The notes: a model not told the origin generated them from the sequence alone. DNA of 64,000 bases from Oceanimonas sp052119705 (GCF_052119705.1 NZ_JBGQOP010000001.1:186001-250000), one strand, 5' to 3'; positions 16,435 to 25,692 are shown, counted from the first letter of the stretch. Numbers and translations are program-made.

Positions 16435-17367
16435 ATGCAGCAATTAGTGATTAAGGCCTTTGGTGATGCCAGTCAACTTAAACTTGTGGAGCGCGAAAGC
16501 ATATCGCTGGCGACCAATGAAATTCGCGTGCGCATGCACTTTGCCGGCGTAAACCCAGTAGACGCGAAAACTCGCGCCGGTTTAGGTTGGGGCGCCGAAG
16601 CAATTAAAGATAAGCTACCTTGGGCTCCCGGTCTAGAGGTGATGGGCACTGTGCTGGAGCTGGGCGCCGAGGTAAATATTTACCAACCTGGAGACCGGGT
16701 ATTTGGCTTATTGGCCGGTGGCGGTTATAGCGAGCAATTAGTGTTACCGGCCAATGCTTTGTTGCGGGTGCCAAGTAGCGTGAGCGATGAAACTGCCGCC
16801 GGCTTGTCTCTGGCCGGCATTACCGCTTGGCAGGCGCTCACCGAGCACGGCCTACTTAAAGCCGGTGAACGGGTCTTGATCTCGGCTGCTGCAGGCGGCG
16901 TGGGGCATTTGGCGGTGCAGTTAGCCAAAGACTTGGGCGCCAATGTCATCGCACTGGCCTCCGCTCATAATCATGAATTTTTACGTAGTTTAGGCGCCGA
17001 TGAAGTGCTGGATTATAAAGATGCCGCTCAGTTAAGCGCGCTCGCACCCGTGGATCTGTTACTGGATCTGGTCGGCGGCGAGTCGGGGCTTGGCTTGTTG
17101 TCTCGGGTTAAAGGCGGTGGCCGCGTGGTCACAGTGCCCACTAATACCGCCGAAAAAGTGATAGCGGCGGCCACGTCTTTGGATCTTAACGCCACTGGCA
17201 TGCTCAAACATAATGACAATCAACAGCTGGCTATGCTCATGCAAAGGGTGGTCGAGCAAAAACTAAGAGTGGAAATCAGCCATGTTTATCCGCTCGCTGA
17301 GGGCGAATTAGCCCATCGTCAGATAGAAACTGGCCATAGTCGCGGTAAAATTTTGCTGCAAGGTTAG
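16435..17367 (+). CDS. NADP-dependent oxidoreductase, quinone-reductase type
   Basis: Medium-chain dehydrogenase/reductase of the zinc-independent quinone oxidoreductase group, 310 residues. The GroES-like half contains 'FAGVNPVDAKTRAGL' and 'PWAPGLEVMGTV'. The Rossmann half has the nucleotide loop AAAGGVG at 151-157 and 'ALASAHNHEFLRSLGADEVLDY'. The usual zinc-ligand cysteine cluster is missing, which fits a reductase of quinones or activated alkenes using NADPH. The exact substrate is not predictable. AAGGAG precedes the ATG, directly after a four-unit tandem repeat. Confidence 0.85.
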   Translation: MQQLVIKAFGDASQLKLVERESISLATNEIRVRMHFAGVNPVDAKTRAGLGWGAEAIKDKLPWAPGLEVMGTVLELGAEVNIYQPGDRVFGLLAGGGYSEQLVLPANALLRVPSSVSDETAAGLSLAGITAWQALTEHGLLKAGERVLISAAAGGVGHLAVQLAKDLGANVIALASAHNHEFLRSLGADEVLDYKDAAQLSALAPVDLLLDLVGGESGLGLLSRVKGGGRVVTVPTNTAEKVIAAATSLDLNATGMLKHNDNQQLAMLMQRVVEQKLRVEISHVYPLAEGELAHRQIETGHSRGKILLQG

Positions 17368-17390
17368 CGGTTAAAGAGCATATTCAGGCT

Positions 17391-17435
17391 CTTGGCTTGC
17401 AACATCTTGTCTTGCAACCTCTGGCTCTTCAACAT
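17391..17435. repeat. 15-bp tandem repeat, three units
   Basis: Units CTTGGCTTGCAACAT, CTTGTCTTGCAACCT and CTGGCTCTTCAACAT stand immediately before the AAGGA and ATG of the M16 protease gene. Confidence 0.75.
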
Positions 17436-17446
17436 AAGGAAACTCC

Positions 17447-20302
17447 ATGAAGTTTTGGTCTCTGGTATTGCTCTTAAGCCCAATGTGGGTGTTGGCGGCA
17501 CCTAAATTGGTGCAGCAAGTCGACGCTTCAAAAGACGGCTTAGTGATCCCCTATCAAATGTATCAATTGGATAACGGCTTAAGCGTGCTGCTGAATAGCG
17601 ACAAGTCCGATCCCTTGGTGCATGTGGAAATGACCTATCACGTGGGGTCGGCACGGGAAGAGCCGGAGCAAACCGGCTTTGCTCACTTCTTTGAGCACAT
17701 GATGTTTCAAGGCTCTAAGCACGTGGGCGATCAAGAGCATTTTCGTTTGATCAACGAAGCCGGTGGCACCATGAATGGCAGCACTAACCAAGACAGAACC
17801 AATTACTATCAAACCGTGCCCGCCAATCATCTGGAAAAGGTGTTGTGGCTGGAAGCGGATCGCATGGGTTTTTTACTGGACGCCGTCAGCCAGCGCAAAT
17901 TTGAAATTCAGCGTGACACCGTTAAGAACGAGCGCGCACAAAGGGTCGATAACCAGCCTTATGGCTTAGTCAGCGAGCGCATGGGCGAGCTCTTATATCC
18001 CCGAGATCATCCTTACAGCTGGCAGCCAATTGGCTATGTGGAAGATCTCGACCGCGTTAATGTGGATCACTTAAAAGCCTTCTTCAGTCGCTGGTATGGC
18101 CCCAATAACGCCACCTTGGTGATCAGCGGCGATTTTGACTCGGCACAAACCCTGCAATGGGTCGAAAAATACTTTGGCTCCATTCCCAAAGGCCCAGAAG
18201 TGACCTCGGATAAGCCGCAACCGGCCAAGCTGGACGCGGATCGCTACCAAACACTGGTGGATAGCCGCATTCGTATGCCTATGTTATATGCGTCTTATCC
18301 CACAGTGTGGCTAGGTCATAAAGACGAAGCCGCATTAGATGTGTTGGCGAATGTGCTGGGTGGTGGCAAAAGCTCGCTCTTGTATCAAGAGTTAGTCGAA
18401 ACCGGTAAGGCGGTCAGCGCCGGTGCCGGTCATTACTGTAGTGAGCTGGCCTGTACCTTAAGTATTTGGGCATACAGCAATCCGTCGAAAGACGGCTCCT
18501 TAGTGCCATTAAAAGCAGACATTGACCGCATCATTGCTGAGCTAGGCGAGCGCGGCATTCAGAAAGCCGATGTGGATAAATCCGTGACCGAATTGCGTGC
18601 CGCTCTGATTTTGGGGCTCGACAGCACCCGAGGCAAGGCGCGCCAGTTAGCAGCAGGTCAAGTCTTAAAAGACGATCCTCTGTATGCCATCAATGCTTGG
18701 CGCCAGTTGGCAGACACTACGCCTGAGCAAGTAACGGCGGCTTATCAGCAGTATGTGCATAAGCAGGCGAAAGCGACCTTAAGCGTGGTGCCCACCGGTA
18801 AGACTGACTGGCAAGCAGCCAAGCCCAACTATGAAACCCCTGAGCGGGTGTTGCCTAACGCCGGCAAACAAGATGCTGACAAGCAAGATGTCGAGAAAAA
18901 AAGTGCCGAGCAGCAAAAAGTAGTGCCTATCGTCGCACGTGAAGTTAAAGACGACTTCGAACGCAGTCAAATGCCCGCCGTCGGTGCGCCTGTAACCATT
19001 AAGGTGCCCGAATTATGGCAAACTGAGCTTGGCGATAATATTCAGCTGCAAGGCATAGTGAATGACGAGATCCCCGCGGTCTCCATTATCTTGGCCTTTC
19101 CGGGTGGCCAACAAGCGGAAAACGCCGATGAAGTAGGCGTGGCCAGCTTAACCGCCGACATGATGAACCAAGGCACAGTAAAACTGAGCTCAGGTGAATT
19201 CAGTGAAGCGCTAGAGCGCTTGGGTGCCAGCGTGAGTGTGAGTCACGGTTTTTATACCAACCTCATCAATATCACCACCATGACCGAAACCTTGCCCCAG
19301 ACTTTGGCTCTGGTCGAAGAGCTATTGTTTACGCCAGGAATGCGCGAGCAAGACTTTGAAAAGGTAAAAGCCCAGACCTTAGAGGGCATGGCACAAAATC
19401 GCCATCAGCCTTCTTGGTTAGCGCAACAAGCGTTCCGTCAATTAATGTACGGCAAAACCCGTATGGGGCAGCCTGATGATGGTCAGGCAGAGCAAGTGGC
19501 TAACATCACGCTGGAGCAGGTACAGGCCTATTATCAGCGTTACTACAATCCGGCCAACGGCCATGTATTGGTGGCTGGCGACTTGTCAGCAAGCCAAGCT
19601 AAGCAAGACTTTGCTTTCTTAACGCAGTGGCAGGGTGAAGTGCCTAACTTGGCGGCGGTTGAGGTTAAGCCGCAGCCTGCCAAACCGGGTATTTATATTG
19701 TCGATGTGCCAGGTGCGGTGCAATCTGTACTGAGAGTCGGGCGCCGTGCTTTGCCCACAGATGCCACAGGCCCGTATTTTTACGCCAACCTGATGAACTT
19801 TAACTTGGGCGGTAATTTTAATAGCCGCATCAACTTAAACCTGCGTGAAGACAAAGGCTTTACCTACGGTGCCAGCTCTTATTTTACCGGTAACCGAGAT
19901 GCAGGCGTGTTCTTGGTGGCCAGTGACGTGCGTGGTGACGTGACGACGGACGCCATTAAAAATATCTTGCAAGAGTTTGAGACCTTTCAAGAGAAAGGCC
20001 CCAGTGAGAAAGAGCTGGCCTATTTACGCAGCAGCTACTCGCAACAAGACGCGCTGTCTTACGAAACGTTAGGCGACAAAGCCGGCTTCTTATTGCAGCT
20101 GGCGATGATGAAACTGTCGCCCGACTATTTGGCCAAGCAACAACAGATAGTGGCTAAGGTGAGTCAAGACAAGCTCACTGAGCTGGCTAAGCAGTGGTTA
20201 GATCCTAAAGACATGGTGATAGTGGTGGTTGGCGATAAGGCGAAGCTTGAAAAGTCCTTGCCAAGCCTCCATCTACCCTTACAAGACTTTACCATTGAGT
20301 AA
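17447..20302 (+). CDS. M16 family zinc metalloprotease, periplasmic or secreted
   Basis: Pitrilysin-like inverzincin of 951 residues with a signal peptide (MKFWSLVLLLSPMWVLA|AP). The N-terminal M16 half has the zinc motif HFFEH at 80-84, with the third-ligand glutamate in 'DTVKNERAQ' (about E162). A Lys/Asp/Gln-rich linker ('DKQDVEKKSAEQQK') near residue 480 joins it to a second M16 half without the zinc motif. That half holds the substrate-binding 'GFTYGASSYF' type motif, as in two-lobed M16 clam-shell enzymes. It probably degrades peptides in the envelope. Confidence 0.92.
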   Translation: MKFWSLVLLLSPMWVLAAPKLVQQVDASKDGLVIPYQMYQLDNGLSVLLNSDKSDPLVHVEMTYHVGSAREEPEQTGFAHFFEHMMFQGSKHVGDQEHFRLINEAGGTMNGSTNQDRTNYYQTVPANHLEKVLWLEADRMGFLLDAVSQRKFEIQRDTVKNERAQRVDNQPYGLVSERMGELLYPRDHPYSWQPIGYVEDLDRVNVDHLKAFFSRWYGPNNATLVISGDFDSAQTLQWVEKYFGSIPKGPEVTSDKPQPAKLDADRYQTLVDSRIRMPMLYASYPTVWLGHKDEAALDVLANVLGGGKSSLLYQELVETGKAVSAGAGHYCSELACTLSIWAYSNPSKDGSLVPLKADIDRIIAELGERGIQKADVDKSVTELRAALILGLDSTRGKARQLAAGQVLKDDPLYAINAWRQLADTTPEQVTAAYQQYVHKQAKATLSVVPTGKTDWQAAKPNYETPERVLPNAGKQDADKQDVEKKSAEQQKVVPIVAREVKDDFERSQMPAVGAPVTIKVPELWQTELGDNIQLQGIVNDEIPAVSIILAFPGGQQAENADEVGVASLTADMMNQGTVKLSSGEFSEALERLGASVSVSHGFYTNLINITTMTETLPQTLALVEELLFTPGMREQDFEKVKAQTLEGMAQNRHQPSWLAQQAFRQLMYGKTRMGQPDDGQAEQVANITLEQVQAYYQRYYNPANGHVLVAGDLSASQAKQDFAFLTQWQGEVPNLAAVEVKPQPAKPGIYIVDVPGAVQSVLRVGRRALPTDATGPYFYANLMNFNLGGNFNSRINLNLREDKGFTYGASSYFTGNRDAGVFLVASDVRGDVTTDAIKNILQEFETFQEKGPSEKELAYLRSSYSQQDALSYETLGDKAGFLLQLAMMKLSPDYLAKQQQIVAKVSQDKLTELAKQWLDPKDMVIVVVGDKAKLEKSLPSLHLPLQDFTIE

Positions 20303-20319
20303 TGAGGCCAGACCTCTCG

Positions 20320-20352
20320 CGGCCTCACCCCTTCGCATCTTGGGGTGAGGTT
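20320..20352 (+). other. Perfect hairpin before gshA
   Basis: CCTCACCCC (20323-20331) and GGGGTGAGG (20342-20350) form a 9-bp stem with a 10-base loop between the M16 gene and gshA. There is no T-run, so it is not a standard terminator. Confidence 0.5.
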
Positions 20353-20372
20353 GCGCCAAAGAGTAATTAATA

Positions 20373-21974
20373 ATGACCAAAGCAAACAGCACACTGGCCG
20401 CACGCATTAACGCTTGGCACCAGCCACAAAGCCTGCCGACCATAAAGGGCATACGCCGTGGTATAGAGCGTGAAAGCTTGCGCATTACCGCAAGCGGTCA
20501 TTTAGCTCAAAGCCCGCATCCTGCGTCGTTAGGCTCGGCGTTAACTCATGGCTACATCACCACCGATTTTTCTGAGTCGCAGATGGAGTTTATTACTCCC
20601 GCCTCCGACTCTGTAGATGTGCTATTGGCGCAACTGGGCGATATTCACGGCTATGTGCTGCGCCACTTAAGTGGCGATAAGGGCGATGAGCAATTATGGC
20701 CGTTGAGCATGCCTTGCCTGTTAAAAGGCGGCGATGAGCATATCCCCTTGGCGCAATACGGCAGCTCCAACATTGGCCGCATGAAAACCCTGTATCGCCA
20801 AGGCTTGCATCACAGATACGGCAGCCGTATGCAGGTGATCTCGGGCGTGCACTTTAATTTCTCTATGCCCGACAGTTTTTGGAGTGAATGGCACAATCAA
20901 GAGGGTCAAGACGCCTGCTTGCAAGACTTCGTATCCGATAAATACTTAGGGCTGATCCGCAACGTCTATCGCTTTGGTTGGCTGATCCCCTATTTATGCG
21001 GCGCCTCACCGGCCTTGTGTGGCTCTTTTTTAAACGGCGTCGAGCATAAGTTACCCTTCGAGCGCTTAGGCAAAGGTACCTTGTATTTGCCTTACGCCAC
21101 CTCGTTACGCTTATCGGATCTGGGCTACACCAACAATGCCCAAGCGAACTTAAATATCTCGCTGGATAGCCTAGATGAATACGTCACTTCCTTGCGCCAA
21201 GCCATTAATACCCATGCGCCCGAGTTTGCCGACATCGGCGTTAAGGTAGACGGCGAATATCGCCAGCTGAACGATAATGTACTGCAAATCGAAAACGAGC
21301 TTTATGCACCCATTCGGCCCAAACGCACCGCAGACAGCGGCGAAAAGCCCACAGATGCACTGCATACTCGTGGTATCGAATACATAGAGTTGCGCTCGGT
21401 AGACGTGAATCCTTACTCGCCCGTGGGCATAGATGCGGCGCAAGTGCGCTTCCTCGATACTTTTTTGCTGTGGTGTTTGTTGAGCCCATCGGCACCCTTA
21501 GGGAGCGAGGAAATCGCCCTAAATCGTCGTAACTTCAATAAAGTCGTACTAGAAGGGCGCAAGCCAGGTCTTACGCTTGAGCAGTGGGGCGGTGAGAGCA
21601 TTGGCCTGCAAGCCTTAGGTGAGCAACACTTTGCTGAGCTAAAAGACGTGGCCGACCTGCTGGATGCCTGTTGTGGTCGCGGCTGTTATGGCAAAACCCA
21701 TCAACAGCATTTAGCCATGATCCAAAACCCTGAGTTGACGCTCTCGGCACGGGTATTGAGCGAGCTTAAAGCGAGCAATCAAGATATTTTGCCCTTTGGC
21801 TTGGCGCTGTCTAAAGGTTATCACGACCAATTACAGCAAAGCCGGCCACGTTACTGGGAAGACAGCTTCTTCGATCAAGAAGGTACACGCTCGTTAGCGC
21901 GCCAACAGAAGATTGAGCAATCAGACTTGGTCGACTTCGATACCTTCTTGAAAGACTATTTTGCTAAGCCTTAA
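20373..21974 (+). CDS. gshA: Glutamate-cysteine ligase
   Basis: First step of glutathione synthesis: ATP-dependent joining of glutamate and cysteine. The 533-residue protein belongs to the gammaproteobacterial type I GshA family. Motifs include 'GIRRGIERESLRIT', 'TDFSESQMEFITP', 'HFNFSMPDSFW' and 'RGIEYIELRSVDVNPYSP'. Length agrees with E. coli GshA (518). The gene stands alone on the plus strand. Confidence 0.97.
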   Translation: MTKANSTLAARINAWHQPQSLPTIKGIRRGIERESLRITASGHLAQSPHPASLGSALTHGYITTDFSESQMEFITPASDSVDVLLAQLGDIHGYVLRHLSGDKGDEQLWPLSMPCLLKGGDEHIPLAQYGSSNIGRMKTLYRQGLHHRYGSRMQVISGVHFNFSMPDSFWSEWHNQEGQDACLQDFVSDKYLGLIRNVYRFGWLIPYLCGASPALCGSFLNGVEHKLPFERLGKGTLYLPYATSLRLSDLGYTNNAQANLNISLDSLDEYVTSLRQAINTHAPEFADIGVKVDGEYRQLNDNVLQIENELYAPIRPKRTADSGEKPTDALHTRGIEYIELRSVDVNPYSPVGIDAAQVRFLDTFLLWCLLSPSAPLGSEEIALNRRNFNKVVLEGRKPGLTLEQWGGESIGLQALGEQHFAELKDVADLLDACCGRGCYGKTHQQHLAMIQNPELTLSARVLSELKASNQDILPFGLALSKGYHDQLQQSRPRYWEDSFFDQEGTRSLARQQKIEQSDLVDFDTFLKDYFAKP

Positions 21975-21980
21975 AGTTAG

Positions 21981-22106
21981 GTGAAGAGTAAAGGGTGAAG
22001 GGAAAAGGGGGCGAACTTATGCCCTCCACTCTTTCAAAGACTGATTATTATGCGTGGTCTTTGTTCAATGTCGTCCTCTTCACTCTTTACTCATTACCCT
22101 TCACGG
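21981..22106. repeat. Heptad repeats as an inverted pair after gshA
   Basis: Arm one is GTGAAGA GTAAAGG GTGAAGG; arm two (22076-22106) is CTCTTCA CTCTTTA CTCATTA CCCTTCA. The spacer from gshA to 22510 holds no gene. Confidence 0.6.
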
Positions 22107-22223
22107 CTCTTTTGTAGGCGAACGCTTGTTCTCACATTTCGTCGCAGACAGAACCCATAAGCTACTGTTGAATTTTTAGTTGTGAATGTTGAGTTAAGTA
22201 ATTTTCACTCAATATTCAACACT

Positions 22224-22500
22224 AGTCCGTGTATTCCGTGGCCAAGGAGCTTTAGTTTTTAAGGGCTTTTTCGCAACGAAATCCACACCTCTTTATTTAT
22301 GATAAGCACGAAAAAATAGAGAACTTATCTAAAAATATTTTTAATGGTAAGGGTAAACATAACCTTCTGTATGGTTAGGTCTTACCAATAATTTTTTGCT
22401 GTTATCCTGACCTTTTAGCGAGTTTCGTGGGTTTCGTTGCAAAGTCGTTATTAGTCCTTTTTCCGTGGGTTCCGTTGCAAAAAATCTTTAATCTTTGGTC
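22224..22500. repeat. CCGTGG-type repeats with inverted arms
   Basis: The segment 'CCGTGTATTCCGTGGC' (22227) opens it. 'TTCGCAACGAAATCCAC' (22269) is mirrored by 'GTGGGTTTCGTTGCAAA' (22427) and again by 'GTGGGTTCCGTTGCAAA'. These belong to the family seen at 51934-52147, 57124-57527 and 60757-60945. Confidence 0.5.
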
Positions 22501-22510
22501 AGAGAAATAT

Positions 22511-22690
22511 ATGAATCAAGAAAACCCATCAGTGGCTAAGCCTGCTACAGAGCCCACGCCGTTATGTGAGCATGAAGATTATTACATCGAAAATGGTTAT
22601 TCGGTCTTCACCGCCGTCTTTCATTTAAAGCGCGGTTATTGCTGCGGCAACGGCTGCCGGCATTGCCCTTATAAAGCTGGTAAAGAGTGA
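22511..22690 (+). CDS. DUF5522-type small cysteine-rich protein
   Basis: A 59-residue protein whose second half, 'GYSVFTAVFHLKRGYCCGN' and on to 'GCRHCPYK', matches from memory the DUF5522 family. Its hallmark is a CCxxxCxxCPY cysteine cluster, which suggests metal binding; the function is unknown. The start at 22511 is chosen because the upstream frame is encoded by repeat DNA. It lies just before a metal-receptor-like gene with the same direction. The stop codon is inside a 7-bp repeat array. Confidence 0.75.
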   Translation: MNQENPSVAKPATEPTPLCEHEDYYIENGYSVFTAVFHLKRGYCCGNGCRHCPYKAGKE

Positions 22691-22826
22691 AGGGTAAAGG
22701 GTGATGGGAGATACCTAAATACCAACGCTGTATTTGTAGTCCGACGCTTTAGCTGTCGGCCCTGCGAGCTAAGCAGGGATTTTTTGGCTGGGTTTAGTTT
22801 GTAACCCTTCACTCTTTACCCATCAC
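22680..22826. repeat. Heptad inverted pair enclosing a TTGTAG element
   Basis: Arm one (22680-22708) starts inside the DUF5522 stop: GTGAAGG GTAAAGG GTGATGG. Arm two (22804-22826) is CCCTTCA CTCTTTA CCCATCA. Between them lies a twin-hairpin TTGTAG element at 22733-22786. Confidence 0.65.
22733..22786. repeat. TTGTAG twin-hairpin repeat
   Basis: TTTGTAGT is followed by the hairpin CCGAC/GTCGG (loop GCTTTAGCT) and the hairpin CCCTGC/GCAGGG, then ATTTTTT. The second hairpin with its T-run could act as a terminator. Confidence 0.65.
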
Positions 22827-22843
22827 AAACATAGGAAATTTAA

Positions 22844-23590
22844 ATGCGCGTAGTTTGTATGGTGCCATCTTGGACCGAAACCCTGCTCGCCTGCGGCGTC
22901 AACGTTGTGGGGCGCACCCGTTACTGCATTCATCCGGCAGAAGACGTGGCAGGCATAGCGGTAGTGGGCGGCACCAAAGATGTGCAGTGGGAAAAAGTCG
23001 CCGTTTTGGCGCCAGATCTGGTGATATTTGATAAAGAAGAAAATACTCGTGTAATGGCCGACAGCTGCCCCTATCCTTATGTGGCCACGCATGCCGAGTC
23101 GGTGCAAGACATGCCCCGCGCATTGCGCTTATTAGCGCAACAACTGAACAACTACGGCTTAATCGTACTGGCGGCTCGTTTTCAAACCGTGCTTAACAAT
23201 CCGAGTCCCATATTATCGTCTAGTTTGCCGTTACTGGAGCATCAAGACGTCGCACCCAGCTCGGTATTGGCGGATGAACGGCCTTGGTTATATCTGATTT
23301 GGCGCAAGCCCTACATGAGCATAGGCCGTCATACTTTTATCTATTCGGTATTCGCACACTTAGGCCTAGCTCATAAGCTGCTGGCCTTTGAGCCAAATTA
23401 CCCTGAGTTGAGCGCACAAGACATAGCTGCGCTTAATCCCATATTGCTCTGCTCCACCGAGCCTTATCCTTTCGCTAAACAATTAGCCACCACCCAACAA
23501 GAGCTGCAACAACCTGCAGTACTTATCGACGGCGAACCCCTGTGTTGGTACGGCATCCGCTGCTTGCGCTTTCTCGAGGGTTTAACCTAG
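22844..23590 (+). CDS. Helical-backbone metal-receptor-like (BtuF-like) protein, cytosolic
   Basis: A 248-residue protein with the fold signature of TroA/BtuF substrate-binding proteins: 'MVPSWTETLLACGV', 'VVGGTKDVQWEKVAVLAPDLV', 'KPYMSIGRHTFIYSVFAHLGL'. There is no signal peptide or lipobox, unlike a periplasmic receptor, so it should be cytosolic. No ABC permease or ATPase lies nearby. Its neighbour is the DUF5522 cysteine cluster protein, so a joint role with a metal or cobalamin-like ligand is conceivable. I would not assign it to vitamin B12 uptake. Confidence 0.75.
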   Translation: MRVVCMVPSWTETLLACGVNVVGRTRYCIHPAEDVAGIAVVGGTKDVQWEKVAVLAPDLVIFDKEENTRVMADSCPYPYVATHAESVQDMPRALRLLAQQLNNYGLIVLAARFQTVLNNPSPILSSSLPLLEHQDVAPSSVLADERPWLYLIWRKPYMSIGRHTFIYSVFAHLGLAHKLLAFEPNYPELSAQDIAALNPILLCSTEPYPFAKQLATTQQELQQPAVLIDGEPLCWYGIRCLRFLEGLT

Positions 23591-23613
23591 GCTGGCTAAT
23601 AAAATGCGCACGA

Positions 23614-23646
23614 ATAAAAAAGCCCTAATAAATTAGGGCTTTTTTG
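23614..23646. terminator. Bidirectional intrinsic terminator
   Basis: Palindrome AGCCCTAAT-AA-ATTAGGGCT with A-run on one side and T-run on the other. It serves both the metal-receptor-like gene and the convergent bamD. Confidence 0.92.
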
Positions 23647-23667
23647 GCGCAGATTTGCGAAGAGTAA

Positions 23668-24417
23668 CTATTCTGTTGTTGCGAAGTTCGCGCGCTGCAC
23701 GGCTTTGGCGTTGTTGGCCATTTCGGTTAAACCTAGAGTGTCGTAAGCCTCACTCATTATGGTTAATGCGGGCTGCAAGGTGTCGGTGTCGGGATATGAC
23801 TCGACCACTTGCTTGGCGCGATTGGCGGCGGCTAACCAAGCGCCGCGTTTCATGTAAAATTGCGCCACGGCCAAGTCGTATTTCGCTAAGCGATTTTTAA
23901 GGCTTATCATGCGTAAACGTGCATCGGCTGCATAGGTGCTGTCTGGGTATTGGCGCAGCAATTGGCGAAAATCGGCGAAGGCTTGGCGTGCATAGGCGGG
24001 ATCGCGGTCGGTGCGGTCGATATTCATCAGTTCTTGGAAGAAATTGTGATCCGTGGCCATGTTGGTTAAGCCGCGCATATATTGGGCGTAATCCACACTG
24101 GGGTGATTCGGATTTAAACGAATAAAGCGATCAATGTTGGCCAAGGCGCGGGCCGAGTCATCTTGCTTATAGTAGGCATAAATTAAATCCAGCTGTACTT
24201 GGTTAGAGTAAGCCCCAAACGGATAACGGGAGTCCATGGCTTCCAGTATCTCGGCGGCACGAATGTAATTGGCCGATTGTAAACGAGCTTGTGCGTCTTG
24301 ATACAGCACTTCTGGTGGCTCATCTGGAACTGAATCTTTTTTAGTGCTCGAGCAGCCAGTGGCCGCTAATGCCAAGGCAAGGGTCAAAGTGAGCCATACG
24401 CGTCGTTGTTTAGCCAT
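23668..24417 (-). CDS. bamD: Outer membrane assembly lipoprotein BamD
   Basis: Essential lipoprotein of the BAM complex that inserts beta-barrel proteins in the outer membrane. Of the 249 residues, the first ~21 form a lipoprotein signal ending in the lipobox 'LAATGC'. The mature part is made of TPR helices: 'YQDAQARLQSANYIRAAEI', 'YSNQVQLDLIYAYYKQDD', 'AYARQAFADFRQLLRQYP'. The start MAKQRR is preferred to one 33 bases upstream because the lipoprotein leader then has normal size. It is divergent from rluD, as in E. coli. Confidence 0.95.
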   Translation of the reverse strand: MAKQRRVWLTLTLALALAATGCSSTKKDSVPDEPPEVLYQDAQARLQSANYIRAAEILEAMDSRYPFGAYSNQVQLDLIYAYYKQDDSARALANIDRFIRLNPNHPSVDYAQYMRGLTNMATDHNFFQELMNIDRTDRDPAYARQAFADFRQLLRQYPDSTYAADARLRMISLKNRLAKYDLAVAQFYMKRGAWLAAANRAKQVVESYPDTDTLQPALTIMSEAYDTLGLTEMANNAKAVQRANFATTE

Positions 24418-24529
24418 GTAAAGAGTCCATTTTTGCGATTTAAGCGTCAAGTTTGCGGAAACTGATTAAGCTCAGCGTCAAGAAACGTTAGAATACCCAA
24501 TTAAACATCATTTGGTAACCAGTGTCGCT

Positions 24530-25510
24530 ATGAGTCAGCAAATCGAATTAAATGGCACCGTCGCCGAACACCAACATGGTCAACGTTTAGATCAGACGTT
24601 GGCAGAAATGTTTACCGATTATTCTCGCACTCGGATTAAAACGTGGATCCAGTTGGATCAAGTCACCCTCGATGGTCAAGTAGCCAATACGCCCCGCGCT
24701 AAAGTGACCCTAGGTCAGCAAGTGCAGATACATGCCGAGCTTGAAGACGATGTGCGCTTCGATCCCGAAGATATCCCGCTAGACATCGTTTATGAAGACG
24801 ATGCCATTATGGTCATCAACAAGCCTGCGGGTTTAGTGGTGCATCCGGGTGCCGGTACGCCGGGTGGTACCATGTTGAATGCGCTGTTGCATTACTGCCC
24901 AAGCATTGCCGAAGTGCCGCGCGCCGGCATAGTGCACCGCCTCGACAAAGACACCACCGGACTGATGGTAGTGGCTAAAACCATACCCGCACAAACCCAT
25001 CTGGTGACGGCGCTGCAAGGCCGCGATATTACCCGTGAGTATGAAGCTGTTGCCATTGGTCACATGACCTCGGGCGGTACGGTAGACGCCAATATTGGTC
25101 GCCATCCTACGCAACGTATCCTAATGGCGGTGGTGCCATCGGGTAAACCGGCTCGCACTCACTATCGAGTAATGGAAAAGTTTCGTGCTCATACTCGCTT
25201 GCGCCTGCGTTTAGAAAGTGGTCGTACTCACCAAATTCGGGTGCACATGGCGCACTTGCAACACCCGCTGGTTGGCGATCCTACATACGGTGGTCGTATG
25301 AAACCTCCGCGTAATGCAGAGGCTGAGCTGTTGGCTTTCTTGCGCGAGTTTAAACGCCAAGCCTTGCATGCGGTGTTATTGCGTTTAGAACATCCCATTA
25401 CCGGCGAAATGATGGAGTGGCAATCGCCGTTACCGGATGATTTTGTAGAACTTATTCGGTTATTAAAAGCCGACACCGCCGCTCATCCGGATGACCTTGT
25501 CTGGACATAG
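24530..25510 (+). CDS. rluD: 23S rRNA pseudouridine synthase RluD
   Basis: Forms pseudouridines 1911, 1915 and 1917 in helix 69 of 23S rRNA (E. coli numbering). The 326 residues equal the E. coli length. It has an N-terminal S4 domain ('QRLDQTLAEMFTDYSRTRI') and the catalytic motif HRLDKDTTGL with D139. The ATG at 24530 is chosen from homology over a TTG 18 bases upstream. Order bamD<>rluD-pgeF-clpB is the E. coli order. Confidence 0.97.
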   Translation: MSQQIELNGTVAEHQHGQRLDQTLAEMFTDYSRTRIKTWIQLDQVTLDGQVANTPRAKVTLGQQVQIHAELEDDVRFDPEDIPLDIVYEDDAIMVINKPAGLVVHPGAGTPGGTMLNALLHYCPSIAEVPRAGIVHRLDKDTTGLMVVAKTIPAQTHLVTALQGRDITREYEAVAIGHMTSGGTVDANIGRHPTQRILMAVVPSGKPARTHYRVMEKFRAHTRLRLRLESGRTHQIRVHMAHLQHPLVGDPTYGGRMKPPRNAEAELLAFLREFKRQALHAVLLRLEHPITGEMMEWQSPLPDDFVELIRLLKADTAAHPDDLVWT

Positions 25511-25524
25511 AGTCTGGACGTAGA
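25499..25524. repeat. 13-bp direct repeat at the rluD stop
   Basis: GTCTGGACATAGA is followed by GTCTGGACGTAGA. The first unit contains the rluD stop codon. Confidence 0.5.
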
Positions 25525-25561
25525 GCCTAACAGCAGCGCCCAGTTAATAAAAAACAGCGTA

Positions 25562-25661
25562 TTTTGTAGCCCCACGCTTCAGCTGTGGGTCCTGCGAAGC
25601 AGGAGATTTAGATTTAGGGCTTAGTTTAACTGGGCGCTTGGAGCTGGGCGCTGGGCGCTCG
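25562..25661. repeat. TTGTAG twin-hairpin repeat and heptads
   Basis: TTTTGTAGCC then CCCAC/GTGGG and TCCTGC/GCAGGA hairpins (25562-25610), followed by heptads GGGCGCT TGGAGCT GGGCGCT GGGCGCT (25631-25661). It fills the rluD-pgeF gap. Confidence 0.6.
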
Positions 25662-25692
25662 TTTTCAATCTTAATGTTATGGAGCCAATGGG

